From Caenorhabditis elegans (lineage: Eukaryota > Nematoda > Chromadorea > Rhabditida > Rhabditidae): DNA of 64,000 nucleotides. The position numbers and the translations under genes are program-made. The stretch is taken from the NCBI RefSeq assembly GCF_000002985.6, contig NC_003281.10, positions 12,648,001-12,712,000 on the forward strand, given 5' to 3'. Below the pieces are notes generated by a model, which was given only the letters and a program-made list of their open reading frames with translations, had not been told where the DNA came from and did not search any database. Every line of letters begins with the position of its first letter. Within the stretch, counting starts at the first letter, position 1. Positions 31,601 to 43,300 of the stretch are shown here, piece after piece.

Positions 31601-34600
31601 ACAAAAAATGAGACAAAATTGAAAAAAAAAATGAAAAAAATATTTGAAAAAAATGAAAAAAAAATGAGACAAGATTGAAAAAAAAATGAGAAAAAAAATG
31701 AAAAAAAAATGAGAAAAAAAATGAAAAAATTGGAAAAAAATGAGAAAAAAATGAGAAAAAAATGAAAAAAAATGACAAAAAATGAGACAAAATTGAAAAA
31801 AAAAATGAAAAAAATATTTGAAAAAAATGAAAAAAAAATGAGACAAAAAAGAATTACTTGGATTTTTCGCAAAAAATACCGTACACTGTGGTTTCGCCAC
31901 GAAAAGATGTGCGCCTTTTTTTCAATTTTTTCTCATTTTTTTTCTCATTTTTTTCATTTTTTTTTTCATTTTTTTTCTCATTTTTTTTCTCATTTTTTTC
32001 TCATTTTTTTTTTCATTTTTTTCTCATTTTTTTCATTTTTTTTTTCATTTTTTCCTCATTTTTTTTTCATTTCTTTCTCAATTTTTTCTCATTTTTTTCT
32101 CATTTTTTCTTTCATTTTTTCTTTTTTTGTTTACATTTTTTTCATTTTTTTTTCATTTTTTTAAAAATCATTTTTATGACAAAAAAAAATGAACAAAAAA
32201 AAAATTTTTTTTTTTAATCCTCCAAAATGAGAAATCCCCGGCCAATCAGAGATTCTCTCCACCCACTTTTCAACCAATCAGCGTCTTTGAACTCCGCCCT
32301 TCATCTGATTGGCTGGAAAGTGGGCGGAGCAAATCGCTGACTGGTCGTGCAGTTCTTATTATCTTTTTTGTATTTTTTTGTAGGATATATGAATTTCATT
32401 GCGAAAAATTGAAAAATCTAGCTAAAAAAGCAATTTTCAAATTTCCGACCAATCACCGTCTTCGAGCTCCGCCCACTTCATCTGATTGGTTGAAAAGTGG
32501 TGGGCGGAGCAATCGCTGATTGGTCGGTGAATTTTATTATCTTTTTTTGGTTTTCTGTAAGATATATGAAGTTCATTAAAAATTTTTGAAAAAAAAATTG
32601 AAAAATCTAGCTAAAAAGGCTATTTTTGAATATCCCGACCAATCAGCATCTTTGAACTCCGCCCACTTCGCCTGATTGGTTGAAAAGTGAGTGGAGCAAA
32701 CCCCGCTGATTGGTCGCATTTTTCTAGCGTTTTTTTCTGAATTTTTAATCATTATTTTCAAATTTTCAGCAGTCCTACGTAGAAATCGCCCGTCCACAAG
32801 TCCACGGACACGACATGCAGTGCCTTTCATTCGTGAATCCATCGATTTTCGTCTCCGGAGCCGAAGAGAAAGTGTTCAGAGCATTTCGAGCTCCAAAATC
32901 ATTCGTTAAAAGTTTGGAGGCGATTAGCGGAGTCCCCACGGAAAAAAGTTTCGGTGACAGTGATCTGGCAGAATTTGGAGCATGTGTACCTGCTCTCGGG
33001 CTATCGAATAAACCAATGGTTGAAGGGGAGACTGTTGATGGTGAACACTGGGAAGAGGATGCTTTTAGAGCTGCTCCCGTTGTTCTTACGTGTAAGACAT
33101 TTTTTTGAGAAAAAAAAAATTTGTACAGGATTTTTAAAAAAATAAAGGTTTTTTTTTGGGTTTTTTGGGTTTTTGTAAAATCGAAAAATTTTTGATTTTA
33201 CAAATTCTTGAAAACATTGAAAAATTTCGAATTTCTTCAAAAAACATCGAAAAAATTGAAAATTTTTGATTTTACTTGAAAAACATCGAAAAAATCAAAA
33301 AATTTCAGATTTTCCTCAAAAATCATCGAAAAAATCGAAAATTTTCAATTTTTCTCAAATAATTTCGAAAAAATCAAAAAATTTCAAATTTTCCTCAAAA
33401 AACATCCAAAAAAAAAACGAAATTCTTTCGATTTTTCAGAAAAAAATCGAAAAATTTTGTACTTTCCTCAAAAAACTTCGAAAAAATCGATAATTTATCA
33501 AAAAATTATCGATTTTCCTCAAAAAACCTCGAAAAAATTCAAAAAATTTTCGATTTTTCTTGAAAAATATCGGAAAAAAAATCGAAAAAATTCTATTTTT
33601 TTTGAAAAACATAGTAAAATCAACAATTTTCCAAATTCCTCGACAAAAAACCAAAAAAATCAAAAAATTTCAGATTTTCCTCGAAAAGAAATCGAAAAAA
33701 TGGAAAATTTCAGGTTTTTCAGAAAAAAAAATCGAAAAATTTTCGATTTTCCTCGAAAAGAAATCGAAAAAATCGAAAAATTCTATTTTTCTTTAAAAAC
33801 ATCGAAAAAACCAAAAAATTTTCAATTTTCCTCAAAAAAAAACCAAAAAAAAATCAAAATTTTTTCGATTTTTCTTGAAAAAAATTTTAAAAATGCTTCA
33901 CCAAAAACGAAAACCTGAATTTTTCACCCAGACGCGATTTTTGTGCCAAAAATACGGTACCCCGGGTCTCGCCACGACAAATTTTTGTGTTGTTAACTGC
34001 AAAAAGGTGTGTGTGCATCTTTAAAAAGTACTGTAACTTCTAACTTTCTGTGAAATTTTTTTAAAGGTTTTTCGACGTTTTTATAATGATTAGTTGGAGG
34101 AACAATTTTATTTTTTGTATTTTTGCAACAAAAAATAGTTTAAATCGAGAGAGAATTTCACGCCGGACAATGCGTGGGAAAGTCGTGTACTCCACACGGA
34201 CAAATACATTTAGTTTTACAATCGAGCCGCGACGCGACACGCAACGCGCCGTAAATCTACCCCAGATATGGCCGAGCCAAAATGGCCTAGTTCGTCAAAA
34301 AACTCTTCCATTTCAATTTATGAGGAGAGCCAGAAATCCGTGTTTTTGGTTTTTGTAAAATCGAAAATTTTTCGATTTCTGTAAATTTAGCTTTAAATTT
34401 TGGCCATTTTTCTTCTTTTTAGAATAATTTTTAATTGTTTTTTTTAGCAAAAAAAATCTAATTTGATGGTTAATTTTCTGAACATTTTACGTTTTTCGAT
34501 TTTAAAAAATTCAAAAAAAAATGACAGGAAATTTTGCGATTTTCGTGAAAAACGAGACACTAATTTTTTTGCAAAATTCAGAAAAAAAAATCCGAGCGGG

Positions 34601-37600
34601 GTCTCGCCACGACAAATTTTTGTTGTTAACTGCAAAAGCCATGTGCGCCTTCAAAGTGTACTGTAAATTTACTTCTCGGAATTTTTTCATCGATTTTTTA
34701 TTGTTTTTCGATTGAAAAAAATAGTCATTTCACTAGATATTGACGTGATTTCTTAAAGGCGCACAAATTAATTCAACTGGGTCTCGCCGCCGCGCAAAAA
34801 AAGTTCAAATGCACTATTTCTCATTAGAAATGCTTTAAATTTCGCACTATTTTATCGCACTATTTTATTTTCTTAACTTTTCAAAAAAAAATTTTAACGA
34901 TAAATTTAACTAACAACGGAGGACTTTCATTTAAAAAAAACAGGGATACGAGGAAGCACCCGCGCAATATAAATCCGAAAAAAATCCGTGCGCCTTTAAG
35001 GAAGCATGACAAATTTTTGTGAAATTACAATAATTTTTCTCACGGGTTGTTATAGTTTATGTGTGTGTTTTTTTTCAATCGAAAAACTATGAAAAATCGA
35101 TAGAAATCCAGAAAATTTGCAAAAAATTACAGTACTCTTTAAAGGCGCACACCGTTTTTCCGAAAAAAAAAATCGAAAAAGCATTAAAATTTTGCAATTA
35201 ACAAAAAAATTAGACTTTTTTTCCAGCTCCTCCAACAGAAGACACTCTACAACAGAACACTCTATGGCCTGAACAGCACAAACTATACGGACATGGATAT
35301 GAAGTTTACGCTGTTACTGCGAATCCTACTGGAAATGTACTGGCGACTGCGTGCAAGGTATAAATTTCCAAAAAAAAAAAACAATAATAAATGCTTTTTT
35401 CCAAGAGAAAAACCAATTTTTTTCAAAATTTTGTGCATAAAAAACCCAAATTTTCCGACGAAAAAATCTCAATTTTCGCCAATTATGCCTACCTACCTAT
35501 GCCTACCCGGTGCCTACATATGCCTAACTACCTAGCCTATATTTTGTCAAAGTTAGATTTAAAAAACGAATTTTAAAAGTTTTTTTGAAAAGTTTTTTTT
35601 TTGAAAAAACTTTGTTTTTCGAATTAAAAAACGCCCAAAAAATCGAAAATTTTCACTTTTTCGAATTGTTTTCTGAATTTTTTTTTGCCGATTCTTAAGG
35701 TTTCCAAAATTTCAGTCCAGTCACGTGGAGCACTCGGTTGTAATGCTGTGGAGCACGTCGAATTGGTCCAAAAAGTCTGAAATAATTGGTCATCAGTTGA
35801 CAGTTACCCAAATCGCGTGGAATCCATCTGGAACACGACTACTCACTGTCAGCAGAGATCGAACCGCCAAGTTGTACACGGAGAAAAATGGAGAAGGTAT
35901 ACTTTTTTTGTGAAAAATTTTGGGTCCCGCACCGAAAACTCATGTGGTACTGTAGTTATTGTTCGAAAATTGATTGTTTTTCAAAATTTGCGAAAAGAGT
36001 ATTAAAAAATCGATATTATTGGAAAATTTTTCAAAGAAAATATTTTTTTTCGAAAATTTTTGGCAGATATTTGGGACTGAGATTTTTTTTTTGATTTTTG
36101 AGTAAAATTGAGTAAATTTTTGAAAATATTTATTGAAAATTCATTCGAAACGTCCTGAAAACTAGCTACAGTACCCCAGGAGGAGTTTTCGTGGCGAGAC
36201 CCGAAAGTGAGTACCAAAAACTGATTCTGAGAATGCGTATTGTGCATCATATTTGACGCGCAAAATATAACTATATCTCGCAGCGAAAACTACAGTAATT
36301 CTTTAAATAAGACCACTGTAGCGCTTGTGTCGTTTTCGTTTGATTTTGTATTTCATTCATGCGTTTTAATATTTATTTTGCTTATAAATACTTCGTTTTC
36401 AATGCATTTTAATGAAAACAAATTTATTTAAAATACATTGAAAACGAAGTATTTACAAGCAAAAAAATAAATATTAAAACGCATAAATGAAATACAAAAT
36501 CAAACGAAAACGTGTTTTTTGAAACCGATAAAAGCAACGAAAATGTGTAATTTCATTGAGTTTTCCCGTTTGCCGCGCGCTCGCGACCCCCGGTCGAGGT
36601 TCGCTTTTTTCACGGCCACATGCACAAAATTTGGAGAATACGTATTTCACAACATATTTGACGCGCAAAATATGAAACATCTCGTAGCGAAAAGAAAACT
36701 ACAGTATCCTATAAAAAACTACTGTAGCGCCGCTGGTGTCGATTTACGGAAGTAAATTCATTGCGAAATCGAGGCCCCACGAAAAGGGGAGCAACGAAAA
36801 GGAGAGCAACGAAAAGGGGAGCTGGCACTGTGCCAAACGCACAAAACGCAATTTTTCTCACGCAACGCACGTTGATTTTTGAAATTTTCTTCTAGAAGAT
36901 ACGCTTAACAACACGCGACGCGTAACATCGGAGCATCGTTGTATCGTTTTCTTCGAGAAAAATAGCGTTTGGCACCGTGCCAGATCCCCTTTTCGTATCT
37001 CCCCTTTTTGCAGATCCCCTTTTCGATCTGCTCCCCTTTTCGTGGGGCCTCGCGAAATCCTAGCCCGTAAATCGACACAAGCGCTACTGTAGTCTTATTT
37101 AAAGAATTACTGTAGTTTTCGCTGCGAGATATAGTTAGTTATATTTTGCGCGTCAAATATGATGCACAATACGCATTCTCAGAATCAGTTTTTGGTACTC
37201 ACTTTCGGGTCTCGCCACGAAAACTCCTCCTGGGCTACTGTAGCTAGTTTGCAAAACGTTTCGAATGAATTTTCAATAAAATTTTCGAAAATTTATGCTA
37301 AAAAGCTGGCAATTATTAAAATTTTCCTTGTTTTTTTCTTCACAAATTTTGAAAAAAAAAATCTATTTTCCATCAATAACTACAGTACCACATGAGTTTT
37401 CGGTGCGGGACCCAAAATTTTTCACAAAAAAAGTTTCATTAAATAAAACGAAAAACTCGGGAAAGAATTAAAAATGCAACTTTTAAAATGCGATTTTTAA
37501 ATTTTGACTGAACTCTTTTCAAAATGAGAACTCCCCGACCAATCAGCGATTTGCTCCGCCCACTTTTCAACCAATCAGGTGCTGATTGGTTGAAAAATGG

Positions 37601-38166
37601 GCGGAGCAAAGCACTGATTGGTCAGGGAATTTAACTAAAATTGAAAAAAAAAGTCGGATTTTCCATTAATTCCCGATTTTTTTTCGTTTTTTCTTTTCTA
37701 AATTTCAAACGATTCCAGATTTTTTGCTCCATCTTTATTTTCCAAAATTTCAGTTGACGGCTTCGACTACGATTGCGTTTGGACTTCCGGCAAACAGCAT
37801 ACTCGAATCATTTGGGCTTGTGATTGGATAGACGATGAGCACTTCGTCACAGCTTCCCGAGATCAAAAAGTCATTGTTTGGGCTGAATCCGCCGGCCAAA
37901 CAGCTCCAAAAGCGACAGTTAAACTCGATGAGCCGGTCACTGCGATTGCTGCTGTTTCAAAGGATGTTATAGTTGCAGGACTACAAACCGGAGAGCTCAT
38001 TGTTCTTCGATTTGATTCTGAAGGACTTCACGTGATCGAAAAAATTGGAGCCAACCGAATTCCCATCGATTCTGCAGTTTTGCGTTTGAGATTCTCGAAA
38101 AATGGAAGAAAATTAGCTGTAGCGACGACTGATGCGAAATTGAGAATCTTTAATGTTTCCCAGTGA
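25684..38166 (+). CDS. elpc-2: Elongator complex subunit 2, WD40 protein
   Basis: Elongator modifies wobble uridine 34 of tRNAs; Elp2 is the double-propeller WD40 scaffold beside Elp1 and Elp3. Exons are 25684-25812, 25861-26118, 26828-27089, 29262-29676, 30690-30915, 32770-33091, 35227-35357, 35716-35896 and 37754-38166 (TGA at 38164), giving 778 aa. WD-type blocks include [75 protein letters not shown] and [13 protein letters not shown]. Elp2 hallmarks are [23 protein letters not shown], and [18 protein letters not shown]. An acceptor ends at 25676, seven bases before the ATG. Exon 6 has a CAGCAG tandem acceptor. The introns are long and filled with A/T-tract and repeat DNA. The gene is divergent from taf-7.2 and convergent with rsp-3. 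Confidence 0.95.
26319..26790. repeat. triple repeat in elpc-2 intron 2
   Basis: Three copies of a module containing CGTGCCGCAGGGTTGC, GCTCCGCCTCTTTTTCTGTG and CGATTTTT-rich spacers lie at about 26325-26395, 26537-26600 and 26722-26785. The same module, partly inverted, is found at about 48490-48560 and 48635-48690 in the spinster gene's last intron. Confidence 0.75.
27090..29261. other. elpc-2 intron 3, A/T-tract rich
   Basis: Over 2 kb of alternating An and Tn runs separated by CG or GAAA, such as GAAAATTTTTCG and TTTTTCGATTTTC. A fold-back with ATTTAATTGACTCC arms lies at about 27690-28180. No coding exon is seen. This texture fits the periodic An/Tn clusters reported in introns of germline-expressed C. 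elegans genes. Confidence 0.5.
29677..30689. other. elpc-2 intron 4, A-rich
   Basis: A strongly A-biased strand (AAAAAACC, AAAAATAGCC, TTTTTGCCA motifs, loosely repeated). No fold-back structure or exon is seen. Confidence 0.45.
30930..31855 (+). repeat. A-rich (GAAAAAAAAT)n satellite, elpc-2 intron 5
   Basis: About 0.9 kb of units like ATGAGAAAAAAAATGAAAAA with landmarks GACAAGATTG and AAAATTGGAAAAA. The landmark GACAAGATT at 31322, 31440, 31496 and 31669 and the segment AATATTTGAAAAAAATGAA at 31639 and 31814 show a higher-order period near 175 bp in the right half. One strand is almost pure purine plus T. Long minus-strand frames of F, S, H and I are repeat artefacts. Confidence 0.85.
31917..32165 (+). 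repeat. T-rich mirror satellite, elpc-2 intron 5
   Basis: TTTTTTCTCATTTTTTTTC-type units, the reverse complement of the A-rich satellite just upstream. The two are separated by about 60 bp that include a family V piece (GTGGTTTCGCCACG, GATGTGCGCC). Together they could form a long imperfect hairpin in the pre-mRNA. Confidence 0.8.
32232..32715. repeat. three CCAAT/GC-box repeat units, elpc-2 intron 5
   Basis: Three successive modules combine CGACCAATCA, CTCCGCCCACTT and the mirrored TGATTGGTTGAAAAGTGGGC. The spacers also repeat (ATCTAGCTAAAAAGGC, GATATATGAAGTTCATT). The last module ends about 55 bp before exon 6. Confidence 0.8.
33092..35226. other. elpc-2 intron 6: A/T periodic tracts and repeat fragments
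   Basis: 33115-33900 is a near-regular series of CGAAAAAATCGAAAA and TTTTCAATTTTCCTCAAAAA units. The rest holds family V pieces (33950-34050, 34594-34680, 34753-34790, 35120-35160) and a reverse partial copy of the 470-bp repeat (34212-34335). No exon is seen. Confidence 0.55.
35909..37440. mobile_element. 1.5-kb composite fold-back filling elpc-2's last intron
   Basis: The outer arms are AATTTTGGGTCCCGCACCGA and its mirror ending near 37430. Inside these are CAGTACCCCAGGAGGAGTTT and CTGATTCTGAGAATGCG (a family P element, copy 8), and innermost a family G element (36769-37051). The order outer, then P, then G reflects nested insertion or growth. It lies wholly in the intron 35897-37753. Confidence 0.8.
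36769..37051. mobile_element. fold-back element, family G copy 1
   Basis: The termini are GAGGCCCCACGAAAAGGGGA and the mirror TCCCCTTTTCGTGGGGCCTC, with inner arms CACTGTGCCAAACGC and GCGTTTGGCACCGTGCCAG. It sits at the centre of a family P element. The same arrangement recurs at 62770-62947. Confidence 0.8.
37524..37625. repeat. CCAAT/GC-box repeat unit
   Basis: CGACCAATCAGCGATTTGCT, CCGCCCACTTTTCAACCAAT and the mirrored GATTGGTTGAAAAATGGGCG, about 130 bp before elpc-2's last exon. Confidence 0.75.
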
Positions 38167-39016
38167 TTTATTCCAAAATTGTTGACTAATTTGTTATTTG
38201 TTTCTGTTTTCAATAATAATTTAAAAAAGTAAAAACACAAGTCAAAAATTCAAAATTTTTATTCGAAATTCCAAGTCGAAACTCACCTGGCTGATTCATT
38301 TTTGTGAGCCGGGAAGCGGGTCACCGGCTCACCTGAACATGGCGGATTAGTTTTTTCTCATATTCGAGGGGATTTTCCTAATAGATTTCGGGGTTTTCGA
38401 ACCCAAAACTGTAAAATTTTTCCTTCTTTTTACTCTCGTCAGGTCAAAATTTAACTAAATTATGTTCCTAACAATACCCAGGGGGCAAATCCAAAACTTT
38501 TCCCATAAAATCCTTTTTCCGGGGGTCCTAGTGTGTGTGTGTGTGTGTGTGTGTCGATTCGAAAATCGTGTAAAAACCGATTCGATCCTCGATCGATATG
38601 GTGTGTCCCCGCTTTTGATCGTCCAGCGATCCTTTAGTTTCCCTCCTTATAGAGTCCTCCTCCTTTCCTCCAATAGTTTGAATGAAGCGGAGTGGAGGCT
38701 GAAACAAAACATTTTATTCGTGGTTCCTCCAACAAAAGAAATTATTGAATAATAATAGGTGGGGCTGATGAATACTTGGATGTGGTTGTTTGAATTAAGG
38801 ATAGGTGATAAAAAATAGAAGAAATTGTGGATATATATATCCAAAAAGATCGATAAAAAGAAAAAGGTGTGTGTAAACAGGAGAACATGAGGCATGGAAT
38901 TGTATTAGAAACAGCACAAAAAAAAAGAAATTAGCAAGATATAGTTGTATCAGAACTCTCTGTCAGACGACTCAAATTGCAAAACGATACCGTTTCAAGA
39001 ATCAGACGCTGTCTCT
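38167..39016. other. convergent 3' UTR region of elpc-2 and rsp-3
   Basis: About 850 bp between convergent stop codons. For elpc-2, AATAAT at about 38212 is a plausible variant poly(A) signal. On the minus strand an AATAAA (TTTATT at about 38712-38717) could serve rsp-3. A (GT)n microsatellite lies at 38529-38554. Confidence 0.5.
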
Positions 39017-39906
39017 TTATTGTGGAGATGGTGAGCGAGATGGACTGCGACTGGCCGAGCGAGAACGAGAGCGGGAACGGCTGCGAGAGCGGGAACGAGA
39101 ACGACGAGGTGAGTACTTTGGCGAAGCACGACGTTCGGCTCTTGGAGAGCGCGAACGGCTACGATCACGGCCACCACCACCGCTTCCGCCTCCAGAAGAG
39201 TTGTCCTCACGAACGCGAATGTAGGCAGTTTCACCCTGAAAAAGAAAAATTTAATTCAATTTTTGATTTATTTTATAGTTTCAAAAATAGTAAAAACTCA
39301 CCTCATGTGATCTGAACTTGGTGTCATCAAGCTTGCGAACAGCGTACTTGACATCCTCGTAACGAGTAAACTCGACGACTCCAGTTCCATCTCGAGCCAC
39401 ATCCGCATAGCAGACGTCTCCAGCATCACGCATATGATCCTTAAGATCCTGCCACGACCCGGTTGGTGGAAGACCTTCAACGATCACTCGGTATCCGGTT
39501 CTTCTCTGAGGTCCACCTCCACGACCACCACCACGTCCTCCTCGGAAGTCTCCACCGCGGTGATCACCTCCGTCTTGGAGTGGGCGACCGCCTGGGCCAC
39601 GTGGTCCGACTCCACGAGTGAACTCGACGCGAATGCGACGGCCATCGAATTCGTAGCCATCGCGAGCACGAACCGCATCCTCGGCATCTCTGGAATAAAA
39701 TTGATTAATTAAAGTATTTGAAATCAATAAACGAACCTGTGATCTTCGAACTCGACGAAAGCGAACGCCGGTCCACGTCCTGACTTGATATCGACGTACT
39801 TGATGCGGCCATACTTGTGGAAAATGTCCTCGACTTCCTTCTCTCGGACGTCTCCTGGCAGGTTGCCAACGTAGACTTTTTGGTCCTCTGAGCCGCCGCG
39901 TGGCAT
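39017..39906 (-). CDS. rsp-3: SR splicing factor, SF2/ASF (SRSF1) type
   Basis: This is an SR protein that binds exonic enhancers and recruits U1 and U2AF in the nucleus. Exons are 39906-39737, 39689-39302 and 39235-39017, giving 258 aa. RRM1 lies at about 10-80, with RNP2 VYVGNL and RNP1 [10 protein letters not shown] glycine/arginine-rich hinge follows ([15 protein letters not shown]). RRM2 at about 120-190 carries the pseudo-RRM signature SWQDLKDHM. The C-terminal RS domain runs from about 210, with [13 protein letters not shown] and SPSRSPSPQ. An acceptor (TTTTCAG) ends 10 bases before the ATG, a likely trans-splice site. Codon use is strongly biased (CGT, CTC, GGT), as in highly expressed worm genes, unlike its neighbours. 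Identification is secure. Confidence 0.96.
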
Positions 39907-40326
39907 GTTTAGTACACTGAAAATGAAGAAATAATTATGATTATTTGCAAAAAATCGGCGACTGAAGATTATTGATAATAAAAAAAATACTGGGCCTAAA
40001 ATCCTTCAAATTACTGCATTTACTTGACTGAAAAGAAACCCAGAATCGAGTAAAATTTAGAAAAATGAATATTCTCAAGCATTTCTTCGAAAAAATAATA
40101 AAAATTGTCTGAAAAAACAAGAAATGAGTGTGCCACGGCCTTCGTTTTCGAAAAAATAACGACCGCGACGCGACCGCAACGCGTCATATGAGCATTCTCC
40201 CGCCAAGTTTGAACGAGTTCGGTGGAGCGCGCCTGCGTTATTTTTAGTCACGTATTTTTTTATTTTTTGTGGTTTTCGGTTTTTTATTAGAAAATAAGAA
40301 AAAATAATAAATTTCAGAAATTCTAA
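39907..40326. promoter_or_regulatory. divergent rsp-3 / spinster promoter region
   Basis: 420 bp between divergent starts. A GC-rich block at 40140-40250 contains GACCGCGACGCGACCGC and CTCCCGCCAAG at 40197-40207, which resembles an E2F site. Acceptors flank both ends (39917-39918 on minus, 40316-40317 on plus). Confidence 0.5.
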
Positions 40327-43300
40327 ATGCCAAATGAAATTGAGGAAGGCAGTGGTTTGGACGTTGGTGAGTTTTTAATCGAAAATTTAATTATTTAAAT
40401 CGAAAAACTTGATTTTTTCAGCCTCCCGACTTGCTGGAAAGAAGAAATGGGTTACTTGTTCCATTCTGCTTCTCGTAAACCTGCTAAACTACATGGATCG
40501 ATACACAATCGTGGGAGTTATGTCGCGGCTTGCAACATTTTTCGATATCGACGATAAGGGGCAAGGCCTTTTGCAAGTAAAAATTGAATAAAATTGTGGA
40601 ATATTAATTAAAAACCGAATAATTTCAGACAGTTTTCATTGTGTTCTACATGTTTTTCGCGCCATTATTCGGATATTTGGGTGATCGATACAATCGAAAA
40701 ATGCTAATGATCACTGGAATTTGCATATGGATTTTAGCAGTCTTTGCATCGTCTTTTTGTGGGGAAGGGGTAAGGGAAAAGGGAAAAAAACGATAATAGA
40801 AAGGAAATAATGTTGGAATAAATTACTAAGACAGTCTGAGCCCACTTCCAGTGGTAGATCAAAAGGCGGAGCCAAAAACGCGGGAAAATCGCGGTCTGGA
40901 GGTCAATGAGCCCGATGGGAAGGCTCTAGAGGTCAATCCAATAATGGAATAATGACACCGAGAAGAGAGAAGATAAAAAATGACGTTTATAACGCTTTTT
41001 TTGGCAATTTTTGCAAAAATCATGCGAAAAATGCTATTTTGTGGCAAATTTTCACTGGAAATACACAAATTCTGAATATTTTGCCGCGAAAATCGAATAA
41101 AAAGAGAAAAAAAAGAATATTTTTGTAAAAAAATTCCTATAAAAAGCGGAAAAATTACCAAAATTCTAAGATATTTTTTGGAATATCAAAAAAAAAAGTG
41201 CTTCAAAATTTTGAAGAAAAAAAATTTAAATCTGAGTTTTTTGGGGCAATTAATGCATTTTTCACCAAAAAAAGAACACAAATTTGGATTTTTGTGAAAA
41301 ATATTCTTTAAAAAAGCGGAAAATGTCCAAAATTCTGAGAAAAAACTAAAAAAAAAAAAAAAAATTTTTTTGCAATTTTTTTGAAAAATCCCTCAAGTGA
41401 ATAATGCGTTTTTTCTCCAAAAAATTGATTTTTGTGAAAAATATTCTTAAAAAAGCGGAAAATGTCCAAAAATCAGAAAAAATGGAGTTTTTTTTTCAAT
41501 TTTTTTGAAAAATCCAAAAAATACTGATTTCCGGCCATTTAAGATAGGGCTTCCAGGTAGGCGTTGAAACGCCTGCCTGCCTGACCTCAAGGTGACCTTC
41601 GCCTGCCTCAATCTGCGCCTTATGCTCTTTGATTTCACGCAGGCCCTGAGCCATAATTTTAGCTTTAAAAAACCTGAAAAAAATGGAAAAAAAAACATGC
41701 AAAAGGCGATAATTGAGAAACTTTTTCAATGAAAAATGGGCAAAAAATGGTGATTTTTGGGACAATTTTTCGTGAATAATGCGTTTTTTTACCCTAAAAA
41801 ATTGATTTTTTTTTAATTTTTAAATAATTTTAGCACTACTACCTGTTTCTCCTGTGCCGCGGAATTGTTGGAATCGGAGAAGCCTCGTACTCCACAATCG
41901 CTCCAACCGTCCTATCAGACCTATTCAGTGGTGGCCTCAGAAGTCGAGTACTGATGATGTTCTATTTTGCAATTCCAGTTGGAAGTGGTCTCGGATTCAT
42001 TTCTGGGTCAAGTATTTCACAGGCAACAGATTCATGGCAATGGGGTGTTCGATTTTCTCCGATTATTGGAATAGCTTGTCTTGGATTGATGTTATGGTTG
42101 TTGGATGAACCAGTGAGGGGAGCTTGTGATGGAGCACGGCAGAATGGAGATGAAGCTGATTTGATTGGCGATATTAAGTACTTGATGTCCATGTTAGTGT
42201 GCTTATTATCAGAATTTTTTTTGATTAAAAAAATCGGAAAAATTGAAGAAAAAAAATGCGTTGCTGCGGAATTTTTTAAAGTGTAAATTTATTTAAAAGT
42301 TCAAAAATAGTGTGATTTTTAAGTTTTTGGGACTATTTTTTCGACATTTTCGAGCAACAAAAATTCATTTTTAATTTAAAAAAATGCGTCTCTATATTTT
42401 TATTTTTTTTAATTCGAAAATTTGAGATTAAAAAATTTATATTTAAATGATCTAATAGTTTTTTTTACTAACAATTTAAAAGTGGTGTAGTTGGATATTT
42501 TTAAAAAATTACTTTATTAGACTTAAAATTGTCTGAAAACACCGAATTTTATATTGAAACTTCTTGAAAACTTCTCAAAAAACAAGTTATGACGGCTCAA
42601 AAAATGGCCTAAAATTAGTTTAAATTTGAAATTTGACTTGTCGCAACGGCTGGAAACAATTTTTTTTTTTGAAATCACCGTCAAATTTTGAGTATACAAT
42701 GTAATTATCCTGCGTTTTCAACTTCATTTATGTATTTTAAAGTCGATGGACAGCGAGATTTTTTAATTTTTGAAACCAAATTTCGCCGTCCATCGGCTTT
42801 GAAATACCTATAAATGAAGTTGAAAACGCGAGATAATTAAATTTTATACTTAAAATTTGACGGTGATTTCAAAAAAGTTAGTTTCCAGCCGCTGCAACAA
42901 GTCAAATTTCAAATTTTAACTAATTTTAGGCCATTTTTTGAGCCATCATAACTTTTTTTTGAGAAGTTTTCAAGTAGTTTCATTATTAAATTCGGCATTT
43001 TCAGACAATTTTGAGTCTATTAAAGCAATAAAACTATGTTACGTCTATGTTAGTTTTTATTAGGAAAAAAATTCAAAAAAATTGTTTAAAAAAAAAAAAT
43101 TTACTCGGACAAAATTTGAAAAAAAAATTAAATTCAATAAAAATGCCCTGATTTTATATTAATTTTTTAAAATCCCAAAATCCATTGGTATCCGTTTTCA
43201 TATCAATTTCAAAATCGATTTCAATCTTTTCCCATTGTTTTGCGTTGAAATTCATGACTTCCATTAATTTCTGACTTTTTATCAATTAAAACAGCCAAAA

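Noticed and set aside
30781..31872. 363-codon minus-strand frame rich in F, S, H and I
   Set aside because: It is the translation of the A-rich satellite; there is no start context, no domain, and equivalent frames exist in other phases.
39281..39727. Plus-strand frames opposite rsp-3 with runs of Thr, Ser and Val
   Set aside because: They are antisense shadows of the glycine/arginine and RRM coding exons.
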